Assembly: GCA_964480915.1 (NCBI GenBank)
Contig: CAYZRS010000075.1
Coordinates: 1-21,480, forward strand
DNA from: CAWGCE01 sp964480915
GTDB taxonomy: Bacteria; Planctomycetota; Planctomycetia; Pirellulales; Pirellulaceae
Direction of reading: 5' to 3'
Length of the DNA: 21,480 bases
Shown: positions 1-9,400 of the stretch, piece after piece
How the letters are laid out: each line of letters begins with the position of its first letter
How positions within the stretch are numbered: the first letter of the stretch is position 1
Translations under genes and position numbers: made by a program
Notes under the pieces: model-generated
Database searches by the model: none
Seen by the model: only the letters and a program-made list of their open reading frames with translations
Told to the model about the DNA's origin: nothing

Positions 1-33
1 CCGCACCGAACTCGCTTTCATCGCCAGTGGCGA

Positions 34-1149
34 TTAGGCGTCGGCCGAGTATTGAATGCCCCAGGCGCCGCGTAGTTCATCGAGCGTTTGCATGACATCG
101 AGCGTATCCGAAAGTGGCATCCAGCGAGATTCCGTCACTCCTCGCCGCAGGCAAGCGGTCACTTCGGCCGCTTCATGCTGGTAGCCATTGCCGCTTTGAA
201 TATCGGTCCACGTTTCACCGCGGCCTCGTAGACCGCCGGGCAGATAAGGTTCCGTGTAGCGCAGCGTATTCTGCAAGAAAAACTTCACTTCGGTCTTCAG
301 TCGGCTCTTCCAACCACTGGGGATCGAAGCAATCGGATCGCCCGGAACGACCGATTCGGCACCACGGTGCAACGCGACTCGATGCGGTCGATAAAAGGGT
401 GTCATGATTTCGATCTTTCCTTCACTGCCGTAAAGGATCGCTGAATTGCGAGTGCGATGAGTCATGCTGCAACTGAGCGACGCGACCGCACCTCGTTCGA
501 AACCGAGCACGATGGCAGCCTGTTCATCGACTCCGGTGCTCGTCATGTTTGCTTGCCCCGTTATCGATCGAGGCTTTCCGAGCAGCAAGTGAGCCAGTGA
601 TACGACATAGACACCGCGGTCCAACAACGCTCCTCCGCCCAAGTCGAGGCTGTAAAAGCGATTCCCCTCGTCGCGCGGTACCGGATAGCCAAAGTCGGCA
701 ACCAACAACTGTGGCTCGCCAATCACACCTTCATCGACCGCCCTTTTGACTTTTTGAATCAGTGGCATGCAGCGCATCCACATCGCTTCCATGCAGAATA
801 GATTCCGCTCGCGGGCTTTCTCAATCACACTTTCCGCCAACCGACGATTCAGTGTGAACGGTTTTTCGCACAGGATCGCTTTCCCCGCATCGAGGCACAA
901 ATGACAATCTTCATGGTGTCGATGATTGGGCGTCGCAATGTAGACAACATCGATGTCGTCTCGCTCTACCAAAGCAGCGTAGCTGTCGTGAGGGCGGACA
1001 TCATCAAACTGTGCCGCGAAATCGATGGCACGTGTTTCCGTCCGCGAAGCGACGGCGGCCAAGCGAGCGCCATGCGTTCGCGTCAGTCCTTGAGCAAAAT
1101 CGGCCGCGATCTGGCCGGTCCCGAGAATTCCCCAACGAACTTCAGTCAT
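34..1149 (-). CDS. Gfo/Idh/MocA family NAD(P)-dependent oxidoreductase (dihydrodiol/xylose dehydrogenase-like)
   Basis: Predicted cytosolic oxidoreductase of 371 residues acting on a sugar or other polyol. The N-terminal Rossmann fold shows GILGTGQIA (residues 8-15) for nucleotide binding. The family EKP motif is at 95-97 (LCEKPFTL) and is followed by a MEAMWMRCMP stretch resembling the dimeric dihydrodiol dehydrogenase / D-xylose dehydrogenase branch. The rest is the usual alpha/beta C-terminal domain, and the length is normal. A TTG lies 15 bp further upstream, but I prefer the ATG at 1149. That start gives an ATGA overlap with the stop of the preceding gene and has GGGAG about 8 bases upstream. 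The overlap implies translational coupling and a shared operon with the second oxidoreductase. The substrate cannot be told from sequence. Family confidence is high, specificity low. Confidence 0.9.
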   Translation of the reverse strand: MTEVRWGILGTGQIAADFAQGLTRTHGARLAAVASRTETRAIDFAAQFDDVRPHDSYAALVERDDIDVVYIATPNHRHHEDCHLCLDAGKAILCEKPFTLNRRLAESVIEKARERNLFCMEAMWMRCMPLIQKVKRAVDEGVIGEPQLLVADFGYPVPRDEGNRFYSLDLGGGALLDRGVYVVSLAHLLLGKPRSITGQANMTSTGVDEQAAIVLGFERGAVASLSCSMTHRTRNSAILYGSEGKIEIMTPFYRPHRVALHRGAESVVPGDPIASIPSGWKSRLKTEVKFFLQNTLRYTEPYLPGGLRGRGETWTDIQSGNGYQHEAAEVTACLRRGVTESRWMPLSDTLDVMQTLDELRGAWGIQYSADA

Positions 1150-2273
1150 GGTGACGGCTCCCAATTCATCGGCGATACCGGATCGAAATCGGTGGTCGTC
1201 GTATAGTTGCCATCGGTACCAAGATGACCTCCCAGTGCCAATGCAACTTCGGTCGTATGCAAAGTAAAATCCCGATTGAGTCGCGACGGGATTCCCGCTT
1301 TAATCGCGTCGGCCATGTCGGCAATCCCCACCGCCCAGTCTAACCGGAGCGTTCCGTTGCGTGGGGCCGGTTTTGTCTTGTGAATCAGTTTCACTTTGCG
1401 GCCGCGCGATAGCAACATGCGATTCCGGATGACATACCGGCGACGCAGCGAGATGCGGCTTTGGTGATGCCAGCAATCTTTGACGTCCAAGATACCGTCA
1501 TCACCAATGATCGAAACCGATCGATCTCGCGGGGCGACGACACTGGTCGTCAGGCGGGCAACGATTCCATTGTCAAATTCCATGCATCCGACCGTAAAGT
1601 CGGGTGTGGCGTCTGCTTCCAGAAAGCCTGACCCCTTGTCGGGCAACAAACAGGCAGCAAACGTTTGCACCTTCCTAATCGGTCCGAAGAACATCGCAAA
1701 CCAAGAAACCAAATAGCCGGCGTGCTCAAGCGTGCAGCCGAGCTGAAACTCGTCTCGGTACGGCCAGGGGATGCCAAATTGGTTGCGCCAGTATTTGTAG
1801 CGCTGAGCCGACATGAACCCTTCGTTCAGTTCGGCCATGATCAATCGCGGAGTCCCCACCACGCCTTCGCGGAGTCGCTGCCAAGCGGTTTGAGCCGTCT
1901 CGCCCAAGGCGCTACAGGGTGCACTGCATAGCTCCAAATTATTCTCCACCGCCAACCGATGCAGTTCGCACGCATGCTCCCAACTGAGCGTGAGCGGCTT
2001 CTCCGAGTAGACGTGTTTGCCAGCGGAAAGCGCCGCACGCGAGACTTCGAAGTGGCTCGCCGGAGCCGTCAGATTGATGATCGCATCGACGTTCGAGTCG
2101 CCGAGCACCTGATCAAGAGAATCATAGACCGGTACGTTGGCGGCCGTCGCCAACAGCTTCGTACGACGCGCATCAAGATCCATCGCACCGACAAGCTTAA
2201 GCTGCGGATGCCGCGGAAGAGACGATAGGTAATGCTGCGCAATGAAGCCGCAACCGACGAATACGATTCGCAT
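1146..2273 (-). CDS. Gfo/Idh/MocA family oxidoreductase
   Basis: Second member of the same superfamily, 375 residues. A Rossmann motif VGCGFIA lies at 6-12, NLTAP at about 67-71 and the EKP signature at 91-93 (SEKPLTL). It diverges strongly from its neighbour, so the pair is not a recent duplication. Residues around 165-195 (IPWPYRDEFQLGCTLEHAGY) look like the substrate-facing segment of the C-terminal domain. GDDG near 267 is the usual turn in the beta sheet. The start is ATG at 2273 with no clear Shine-Dalgarno sequence. Its stop overlaps the next start by 4 bp. It is probably the first gene of a two-gene operon acting on a sugar derivative, possibly for surface polysaccharide; that role is inference. 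Confidence 0.88.
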   Translation of the reverse strand: MRIVFVGCGFIAQHYLSSLPRHPQLKLVGAMDLDARRTKLLATAANVPVYDSLDQVLGDSNVDAIINLTAPASHFEVSRAALSAGKHVYSEKPLTLSWEHACELHRLAVENNLELCSAPCSALGETAQTAWQRLREGVVGTPRLIMAELNEGFMSAQRYKYWRNQFGIPWPYRDEFQLGCTLEHAGYLVSWFAMFFGPIRKVQTFAACLLPDKGSGFLEADATPDFTVGCMEFDNGIVARLTTSVVAPRDRSVSIIGDDGILDVKDCWHHQSRISLRRRYVIRNRMLLSRGRKVKLIHKTKPAPRNGTLRLDWAVGIADMADAIKAGIPSRLNRDFTLHTTEVALALGGHLGTDGNYTTTTDFDPVSPMNWEPSP

Positions 2274-2516
2274 GAAGTGTTACGTAGGTGGGATGGGTTC
2301 AGCCGATACGGCGGCCGAAATGGGGTGGCGAACGATCGAAAATCGACGCTCACTCCATAATAAGCCGAGCCCCGTGGCCCTTCTACCAATTCTTCCAAGC
2401 CTTCATTGATACGGGTCGGTGCAACCGGCGCAACCCCCCTGCCCCGTAATTCTGCCAGTAACGCTGGACAGCCCCCATGCTATCGAGCGTCGACCCAACT
2501 GCTCATTTCAGCCTCC

Positions 2517-2532
2517 GGCCGACTGATCGGCC
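2517..2532. repeat. GC-rich 6-bp hairpin
   Basis: GGCCGA (2517-2522) and TCGGCC (2527-2532) are perfect inverted copies around a 4-base loop. No T-run follows on either strand, so this is a structural observation only. Confidence 0.4.
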
Positions 2533-2608
2533 CGCTCGGCCGTGTCGCTCCCTTGCAACGCATCCCGCGGACATCCGCCGCAGGGCGTCAGCCGCGGTTC
2601 GAGGCAGA

Positions 2609-2639
2609 ATGAGCCGTGGCTAGTGGGAAAACGGCTCAT
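2609..2639 (-). terminator. 9-bp inverted repeat just downstream of xerD
   Basis: ATGAGCCGT (2609-2617) and ACGGCTCAT (2631-2639) are perfect inverted copies separated by 13 bases. The repeat begins 14 bases after the xerD stop codon. The position suits a transcription terminator or a 3'-end stabilising stem for the minus-strand xerD mRNA. There is no U-tract after the stem, so an intrinsic terminator is not proven. Confidence 0.4.
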
Positions 2640-2652
2640 GATGTGACAAAGC

Positions 2653-3609
2653 CTAGCCGCGCGGGTGGAACTGAGCGTGGATCCGTTTCAGCCGCGAAGA
2701 ATCGACATGCGTGTAGATTTGCGTCGTGGTAATACTGGCGTGGCCCAACATCTCTTGCACTTGTCGCAGATCGGCACCGCCGGCTAGCAAATGCGTGGCA
2801 AAGCTGTGACGCAATGTATGGGGGCTGATCGAGACCGGCAGTCCCGCGCGGGCCGCATACTTCTTCACAATTTCCCAAATCGCCTCGCGCCGCAGCCGGC
2901 GTCCACGGATCGACAATAACAGCCAATCGGGCGCCTGACTTGCTCCTTCGACCAGTTGAGGACGAAGTTCACTCAGGTAATGACTGACGGCTCCGATCGC
3001 CGTGTCATTCAAAGGAACCATCCGCTGTTTGTTGCCCTTGCCTGTACACTTGCAAAACTTCTCATCAAGACGCACATCGGCAACACGCAGATTCGACAAT
3101 TCGGAAGCACGGCAACCGGTTGCGTAAAGCAATTCCAGCAACGCCCGATCACGCAGCCCCAGCGTATCCGTCAGATTGGGCGCTGCGAGGAAATCGGACA
3201 CTTTCTGAGCCGAAAGTACCTCGGGCACTTTTTGCCACAGCTTTTGGCTACCCAATAGCTCGGCTTCGTTCCTCTTGAGTACCCCTTCCAATTGGAGGTA
3301 ACGAAAGAAGACTTTTAGCGCCACCAAGTGGCGCGAGATGCTGGCAGGTGCCAGGCTCTTGCGGCGGAGCCACGCTGCATAGTCAGAAAGTTCGGCCACG
3401 GAAAGCGAACTCAGTTTCCTACCCGCCAGCCACTCATCAAATCGCTTCAGGTCACGCCCGTAGGCGGCGACCGTATTGGCAGAAAGATGGCATTCCGTGC
3501 GAATATATTCGATAAAGGATTCGAGCCAGCGGTCCGCATGGCCACCCAACGTCTTGGCCGCTTTGCGAACGAGTTTGCGCCGCGTCCGTACCAAAATCAC
3601 ACTCCTCAT
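2653..3609 (-). CDS. xerD: Tyrosine recombinase XerD-type
   Basis: Site-specific recombinase of 318 residues that, with a partner, resolves chromosome dimers at dif sites. The N-terminal core-binding SAM-like domain covers about residues 27-112 (LSANTVAAYGRDLKRF). The catalytic domain has all expected residues: Arg167 (TGCRASEL), Lys191 (TGKGNKQR), His264 and Arg267 (HTLRHSFATHLL), His290 (LGHASITTTQIYTHV) and the nucleophile Tyr299. The C-terminal end, RLKRIHAQFHPRG, resembles XerD more than XerC. About 20 basic residues precede the usual start of the family; no internal ATG offers a shorter version. The start is ATG at 3609 and the ribosome-binding site is weak. No integron, phage or transposon genes surround it, so a housekeeping role is more likely than a mobile-element integrase. 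Confidence 0.92.
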   Translation of the reverse strand: MRSVILVRTRRKLVRKAAKTLGGHADRWLESFIEYIRTECHLSANTVAAYGRDLKRFDEWLAGRKLSSLSVAELSDYAAWLRRKSLAPASISRHLVALKVFFRYLQLEGVLKRNEAELLGSQKLWQKVPEVLSAQKVSDFLAAPNLTDTLGLRDRALLELLYATGCRASELSNLRVADVRLDEKFCKCTGKGNKQRMVPLNDTAIGAVSHYLSELRPQLVEGASQAPDWLLLSIRGRRLRREAIWEIVKKYAARAGLPVSISPHTLRHSFATHLLAGGADLRQVQEMLGHASITTTQIYTHVDSSRLKRIHAQFHPRG

Positions 3610-3812
3610 TTACAGAAAGGCCTGTCCATAATCCCCATCGACCTGCGGGCGATTCTTGCTGCATGGAAAACCAGCATTCCCGTCGGCCGCAAAGTCGAGC
3701 AATCCGGTCAATCGGCTTGACCTCCCACCCTGTGGTAGGAACTCTGGTAAATATTCCCCCGGGAAATCCAGCTAAATCGGGAAAACCGCCGACTTTTATG
3801 CTAGATAAACTC

Positions 3813-3848
3813 AGATCGGCGGCCAGATTGGCAGCTAGATTGGCAGCA
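3813..3848 (+). repeat. Three imperfect 12-bp tandem units in the galE leader
   Basis: Consecutive 12-mers AGATCGGCGGCC, AGATTGGCAGCT and AGATTGGCAGCA end 60 bases before the galE start codon. Weaker CGCAGC echoes follow at about 3849-3868. Nothing else coding is seen in the 299-bp gap 3610-3908. The unit length of 12 keeps a long plus-strand frame open, which explains why galE can appear to start far upstream. Confidence 0.6.
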
Positions 3849-3908
3849 ATTCGCAGCGATACGCAGCAAGCACAAACAAGAACAAACGCTCAACTACCGA
3901 GGCATCAC

Positions 3909-4913
3909 ATGAACATCCTTGTCACTGGCGGAGCCGGCTATGTCGGCTCGCATGCAGCTCGCCAACTAGAAGCCGCCGGCCACAACGTTTGGATTTACGA
4001 CAATCTCAGCAAAGGGCACGCCGCTGCAGCGCTGACGGGCCGTCTGATTCAAGGCGAAGTTGGAAACCGTGAACAAGTCAAAGCCGCGCTGACGGAACAC
4101 CAGATCGAAGCCGTGATGCACTTCGCCGCATTTGCGCTCGTCGGCGAATCGGTCGAATCGCCACACATCTACTACCAAAACAACGTGATCGCGACGCTCG
4201 AGTTGCTCGAAGCGATGCGGGAATGCGATGTGAAAAAGTTTGTCTTCTCGAGTACGACCGCCACGTACGGCGAGCCCGACACGATTCCGATCACCGAAGA
4301 AGAAGACCAAAAACCGATCAACCCGTACGGCTTCACCAAGTTGGTCATCGAACACGCACTGGCCGATTATGCCCATGCCTACGATTGGGGTTACGCGGCA
4401 CTACGATATTTCAATGCGGCCGGCGCATCGCCCAGCGGAGAAATCGGCGAAGATCACGCGCCCGAATCACACTTGATTCCGATCGTGTTGCAAGTCGCTT
4501 TGGGCCAACGCGAACACATCACGGTCTTTGGCAATGACTATCCGACCGAAGATGGCACCTGCATCCGCGACTATATCCACGTCGACGACCTAGGGTCGGC
4601 CCACGTCAAAGCGTTGGAGAAGCTGGAGCCAGGCAAAGGGCTCAAATTAAATCTGGGAACGGGCAAGGGGCACAGCGTCCGCGAAGTGATCGACGCCTGT
4701 CGTCGAGTCACAGGACACGAGATTCCCGAAGTGATGGGCGAACGCCGCCCGGGCGACCCGCCAGAATTGGTCGCCAATTCGTCGAAGGCTCAAGCGGTTC
4801 TTGACTGGAAGCCTCAGTACATGGACATTGAATCGATCGTCAAGACTGCCTGGAAGTGGCATCAAGCTCACCCGCATGGCTACGCCAGCAAAGAGACGAG
4901 CAACGTCGGCTAA
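3909..4913 (+). CDS. galE: UDP-glucose 4-epimerase
   Basis: Interconverts UDP-glucose and UDP-galactose, feeding galactose residues into envelope polysaccharide or the Leloir pathway. It is a cytosolic extended short-chain dehydrogenase of 334 residues, the normal length. The NAD-binding motif TGGAGYVGS is at residues 6-14. The catalytic SSTT segment is at 114-117 and YGFTK places Tyr140 and Lys144 in the YxxxK motif. The typical GalE stretches LRYFNAAGA (165-173), RDYIHVDDL (220-228) and LNLGTGKG (247-254) are present. The frame is open back to 3663, but the start is placed at 3909: the NAD motif must sit at the very N-terminus, GAGG lies 6 bases upstream, and the extra upstream residues derive from a simple repeat. 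The acyltransferase follows after 71 bp on the same strand. Confidence 0.95.
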   Translation: MNILVTGGAGYVGSHAARQLEAAGHNVWIYDNLSKGHAAAALTGRLIQGEVGNREQVKAALTEHQIEAVMHFAAFALVGESVESPHIYYQNNVIATLELLEAMRECDVKKFVFSSTTATYGEPDTIPITEEEDQKPINPYGFTKLVIEHALADYAHAYDWGYAALRYFNAAGASPSGEIGEDHAPESHLIPIVLQVALGQREHITVFGNDYPTEDGTCIRDYIHVDDLGSAHVKALEKLEPGKGLKLNLGTGKGHSVREVIDACRRVTGHEIPEVMGERRPGDPPELVANSSKAQAVLDWKPQYMDIESIVKTAWKWHQAHPHGYASKETSNVG

Positions 4914-4984
4914 AAGACAATACTCAGCGATGTGGTTTCGTCGGCGGCGTTTTCAACCCCCGCTGCGAACGTGGATGACGATCA

Positions 4985-6253
4985 GTGCAACAAGTTGTTG
5001 TCGAAAAGCCGTATGAGTTCATCCCGCCACATCGCGGAAATTGGTGGCCCACCATTGCGCAGCGGCTGCGATTAATCGATCGTTGGCTGCGCAAGGAACA
5101 CGGCGTGACCACTTGGGAATGCCGGCATACCGATCGGTTGCGAAATTCGCTCGATCAAGGCCACGGCATCTTGCTGACCCCGAATCATGCTCGCCCCTGC
5201 GATCCGATCGTGATGGGCTGGTTGGCGCGAGAAGCGCGGACGCATGTCTTCGCGATGGCCAGTAACCACCTCTATCACCAAGACAAATTCACCGCCTTTG
5301 CCATCCGCAAGATGGGCGGCTTCAGCGTGAACCGGGAAGGCATCGATCGACAGGCGATCAACACGGCGGTCGACATTCTTACCACGGCGGAACGGCCGCT
5401 GATCGTCTTTCCGGAAGGGGCAGTCACGCGCACCAATGATCGGTTGCAGGCGCTGCTCGACGGCGTCGGCTTCATCGCTCGCAGTGCGGCGAAGAAGCGG
5501 CTAAGAGCCACCCAGGGAGGCAAAGTCGTCGTCCATCCGGTGGCGATTAAATATGTCTTTCAAGATGACATCCGAGCCGCGGTCGACCCGGTGCTTACCG
5601 ATATCGAACACCGACTCACCTGGCGTCCACAGCGGGATCTGTCACTGATGGACCGCATCACCAAGGTCGGACTGACGCTGCTGGGGCTGAAAGAGATCGA
5701 GCATTTCGGCGCGCCTCAGGAAGACCGTTTTCAAGTGCGGCTCGAAAAACTGATCGATCACCTCTTGCATCCGCTGGAAAACGAATGGTTGGGTGAGCCT
5801 CAGTCGGGACCGATCGTCCCACGCGTCAAAGCGCTGCGAATGCAGATCGTCCCCGACATGGTTCGGGGCGAGATTTCGACAGCAGAACGGGACCGGCGGT
5901 GGCGACATCTTGAAAACATCTATTTGGCTCAACAAGTCGACAGCTACCCGCATGACTACTTAGAGACGCTTCCCACTGTCGACCGCATTCTGGAAACCGT
6001 GGAACGCTTCGAAGAAGATATCACCGACGAGGCACGCGTGGTTGGCGATCTGCACGTAATTATTGAAGTGGGTGAAGCGATTGAAGTTCCAGACCGGCGA
6101 GATCGCACCGCTGCGATCGATCCGCTGATGGTGGCAATTCGCGATTCGATTCAGCAAATGCTCGATCAGCTTTCGCAAGAATCGGCACTGATTTCAGAAC
6201 TGGAAGCCAGTGAGGCTCGCGAGACGAAGCGGACGCTCACGAGCACGACTTAG
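4985..6253 (+). CDS. PlsC-type 1-acylglycerol-3-phosphate acyltransferase family protein with long C-terminal extension
   Basis: Probable membrane-associated acyltransferase of 422 residues that moves a fatty acyl chain onto a lysophospholipid or similar acceptor. The catalytic motif H(X4)D is present as NHARPCD (residues 67-73, His68/Asp73). GGFSVNREG (111-119) matches the second block, and FPEG (142-145) the third. A usual PlsC has about 240 residues; here about 190 further C-terminal residues, partly acidic and helical, have no motif I recognise. No strong transmembrane helix is visible, so attachment may be peripheral. The start is GTG at 4985, nine bases after an in-frame TGA at 4976, and is the only reasonable choice; the ribosome-binding site is poor. 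It follows galE by 71 bp, probably in one transcript. The acceptor is unknown. Confidence 0.85.
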   Translation: MQQVVVEKPYEFIPPHRGNWWPTIAQRLRLIDRWLRKEHGVTTWECRHTDRLRNSLDQGHGILLTPNHARPCDPIVMGWLAREARTHVFAMASNHLYHQDKFTAFAIRKMGGFSVNREGIDRQAINTAVDILTTAERPLIVFPEGAVTRTNDRLQALLDGVGFIARSAAKKRLRATQGGKVVVHPVAIKYVFQDDIRAAVDPVLTDIEHRLTWRPQRDLSLMDRITKVGLTLLGLKEIEHFGAPQEDRFQVRLEKLIDHLLHPLENEWLGEPQSGPIVPRVKALRMQIVPDMVRGEISTAERDRRWRHLENIYLAQQVDSYPHDYLETLPTVDRILETVERFEEDITDEARVVGDLHVIIEVGEAIEVPDRRDRTAAIDPLMVAIRDSIQQMLDQLSQESALISELEASEARETKRTLTSTT

Positions 6254-6400
6254 CCGTTTTCTAACGCCAGTCACCGACAAAAATGCCTGGATGAGTCGTT
6301 TTCTTCAACTCTCGGCCAAATCGGGGCCCCCGTCGCTTGCAGTCAATTCAGGCGACTGCGAAAATGGGCTGGGGAATCAATCAACCGGGGGGATCGAGGC

Positions 6401-9400
6401 ATGGCAAGGCGGACGAAGTCTAGGAATGCGTTCAGGGGAAACCAACTTCAGGGCGTGGAAACGCTGGAAAGTCGCCGCTTGTTGAGTGTGAACTCACCGG
6501 ATCGCGACCAGGTGGAAGAAAAGGACTTCCCACTCGACGAGACCGATTGGACAGTTCCCGATTTTCCCAGCCGACTTGGTAGTTACGATCCGGCCGAGAT
6601 TTTCAATCTGCAAAGCAAGCCCGACTCCGACTTCACCATCTACATCGATGTCGATGGCCACGTCACGACGAACACGATCTGGAACAGCAACTACGGCATT
6701 GATCCGATCGTCAGCCCACCCTTCGATTTGGACGGAGACCCCTCTTCATTCAGCCAAATCGAACTTGAACGCATTCTCATTTCCTGGCAAGAAACCGCCG
6801 AAGACTTCGCGCCATTTGACGTGAATGTTACGACGCGTGACCCGGGCCTCGACGCGCTCGTGGACAGTGGCGGCGGCGATACGACCTGGGGTGCCAGAGC
6901 GGTCGTCACGTCCGATACGTTCGCCAATTGTGGGTGTGGTGGCCATGCCTTCCTGAATACTTTTGACGATGACGCCGACACGCCGACTTTCGTTTACAAC
7001 CTCGGCCCCGGTGTGCTGGGCGAGACCGTCTCGCACGAAGTTGGCCATATGCTTGGCTTGACCCACGACGGCAATAGCGGAGCCGAATATTACCCTGGCC
7101 ACGGCAGCGGAGACACTTCCTGGGGCACCATCATGGGCGCCGCCTTCAACGAAAACGTGACTCAATGGAATGATGGCGACTATTTCGACGCCGGCAACAA
7201 CGAAGATGACCTATCAGTCATCACCGGTTCGAACGGGTTCGGCTACCGCGCCGACGATTTTGGCGACTCAACCGCCTCCGCGAACCCTATTTCCGTGAGT
7301 GGTGGCAATAGCGTGCACGCCTATGGCATTATTGAGACCGGTTCTGACCGGGATTATTTCGAATTCGAAACGGGCGCCGGTAACATTTCGTTCGACATCG
7401 ACCCACTCGGTGTGAAACCCAACCTCGACATCTTCGCGGCCCTTTACGACGCTTCCGGAAACGTCGTTCAATTCTCCAACACATCGAGCCAGTTGGAGGC
7501 CAACATTTCGGCCAACGTGGCCGCGGGAACTTATTATTTGCGAGTCGAAGGGGTCGGCAGCGATGCGGTTTACAATGCCGGCAACGATACGGTGAATGAC
7601 CCGACGATCAAACCGTGGGAAAGCAGCAACCCGACAGGATACTCAGACTACGGCAGCCTGGGGCAATACACCGTCAACGGCAGCATTGTTCCCGTCGGAG
7701 GAAACACGTTCAGCATCGCCGCAACCGATGCGGTGAAATTGGAAGGCCAAACGGGGCAACAAGCCTTCGCTTTTACGGTGACGCGAACAGGTGACTTGAA
7801 TACGATCGCCAGCGTCGCATTTGACGTCACAGATACGCTGCCGACGGTCGTGGGACAGTCGAATCCTGACTTAGCCACGATGTCTGACTTCGCCGCGGGC
7901 ACGGCCTTTAGCGGCATGCTGCTCTTCAACGCAGGCGTCGAAACAGAAACGTTGATATTCCAAGTCCAAGGAGATTCCGATTTCGAATTGGACGAGTATT
8001 TCGACGTGACGCTTTCTGACGCAACTCCCGGTTGGACGATCGCCGGATCGCAGGCGACCGGAACCATCTTGTCGGACGAAAGCCAAATTGGTGTCTCGTC
8101 ACTAAGCACCGAGGACAATGTCAACGAAGGGCCCTACGATGGCGCTTTAGTTCGCTGGCGGCAGTTGGCTGCCGCTGGACCAGGTTTTGATGAATGGGCA
8201 ATTGACAACATCTCACTGACAAATTCGACGCTGACCGACAATTTCGATCCGATCGACAATTCGAACTGGACCATGATCTCTGGTGGCAGTGTCAGCAATC
8301 AATTCGGTGGCTCGGGCAATGCACTAACGTTCAATGACATTTCTGATCGCCGGTTGGTCACGAACTTCCTTGACGCTTCTCCGGGCGATGTCCTTTCGTT
8401 CGATATCATTTTCGGCGACGGCAGTAACGGCGGCGAAAACGTCGACGCGGGCGAAGATGTGTTGCTTGAATACTCACTCGACGGCGGGTCGAATTGGCAA
8501 CAGTTTGACGTCTTCGACACCGAGGACTATACGTCCTGGACTTCGGTTCAAGCGACGTTGCCCACCGCCATCGACACCAATCCACCGTCCGAACTAACCT
8601 TCGAAGTACAGCGCATCGGTGGCAACACCGAATCGGCGACCGCGGACTGGGCAGTCGATTTCGTCGGCAGCAGTAACCCCGCCGATGCGAGCGACTTCTT
8701 GGGAGGCGTGCTACCGTCCGGACAAGTGACGTTCGCCGCGGGCGAGTCGACATCTACGATCACCATTCAGGTGAATGGCGATGCGGATATCGAAGCGGAC
8801 GAAACGTTCCGAGTACTCCTAACGGGTGCTGGCGGCGCGGGCTCGGTCACGCTCGATTCGAGCGCACTCGTGGCGACAGGCACGATCAACAACGACGACG
8901 CGGCCTACAACGTGAATCAAGGTTCCAACGCCGAATACCGTCTGCGGCAGTTGGACAACAGCGGCAGCGGCTGGGACAACTGGGGAATCGATAACTTTAC
9001 GATTACGGGCGGACAGTTGAATGACGACTTCGATCCGAACATCGATCTCAGTCAGTGGAACAACGTCTCCTTAGGAACGGCCAACACGAATTTCGGCGGT
9101 AGTGGAAACTCGCTGTCCTTCGATGGGGACGGAGAGCGATCGATTTCGACGGATCCGATCACCGCTGCGAGTGGTGACGCACTGTCGTTCGATTTCATCT
9201 ACGGAGATGACTTTAACGGCGGTGAAAATCCGGAAAATGGCGATGAAGTCGTGCTTGAATACAGCATCGACGGCGGCTCGAATTGGGTGAACCTACGAAC
9301 CTTCCCCTTGAACGTGGTGACGTGGACGACGATCAACCAGCCGATCCCGGCGAACGCAATTCAACCCGATGTGAATCTCGACGAGGGCAGCATGTTTAGC

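Larger units (their letters stand above)
2274..2652. other. 379-bp intergenic region between xerD and the oxidoreductase pair
   Basis: No convincing gene is seen. The only open frame of any length (plus strand, 2406-2612) starts with TTG and has no recognisable content. The region holds two inverted repeats listed separately (2517-2532 and 2609-2639). It should contain the leader and promoter of the oxidoreductase operon, but I cannot point to clear -35/-10 boxes. Confidence 0.5.

Noticed and set aside
2406..2612. 68-codon plus-strand frame in the xerD-oxidoreductase gap
   Set aside because: TTG start, no ribosome-binding site, Pro/Arg/Ser-rich composition and contains the hairpin arms.
2653..3609. 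Integrase of a mobile element
   Set aside because: Sequence end and motifs are XerD-like and no phage, transposon or att-like direct repeats were found nearby.
3663..3908. N-terminal extension of GalE
   Set aside because: Would place 82 low-complexity residues before the NAD-binding motif; ATG 3909 has a good GAGG site.
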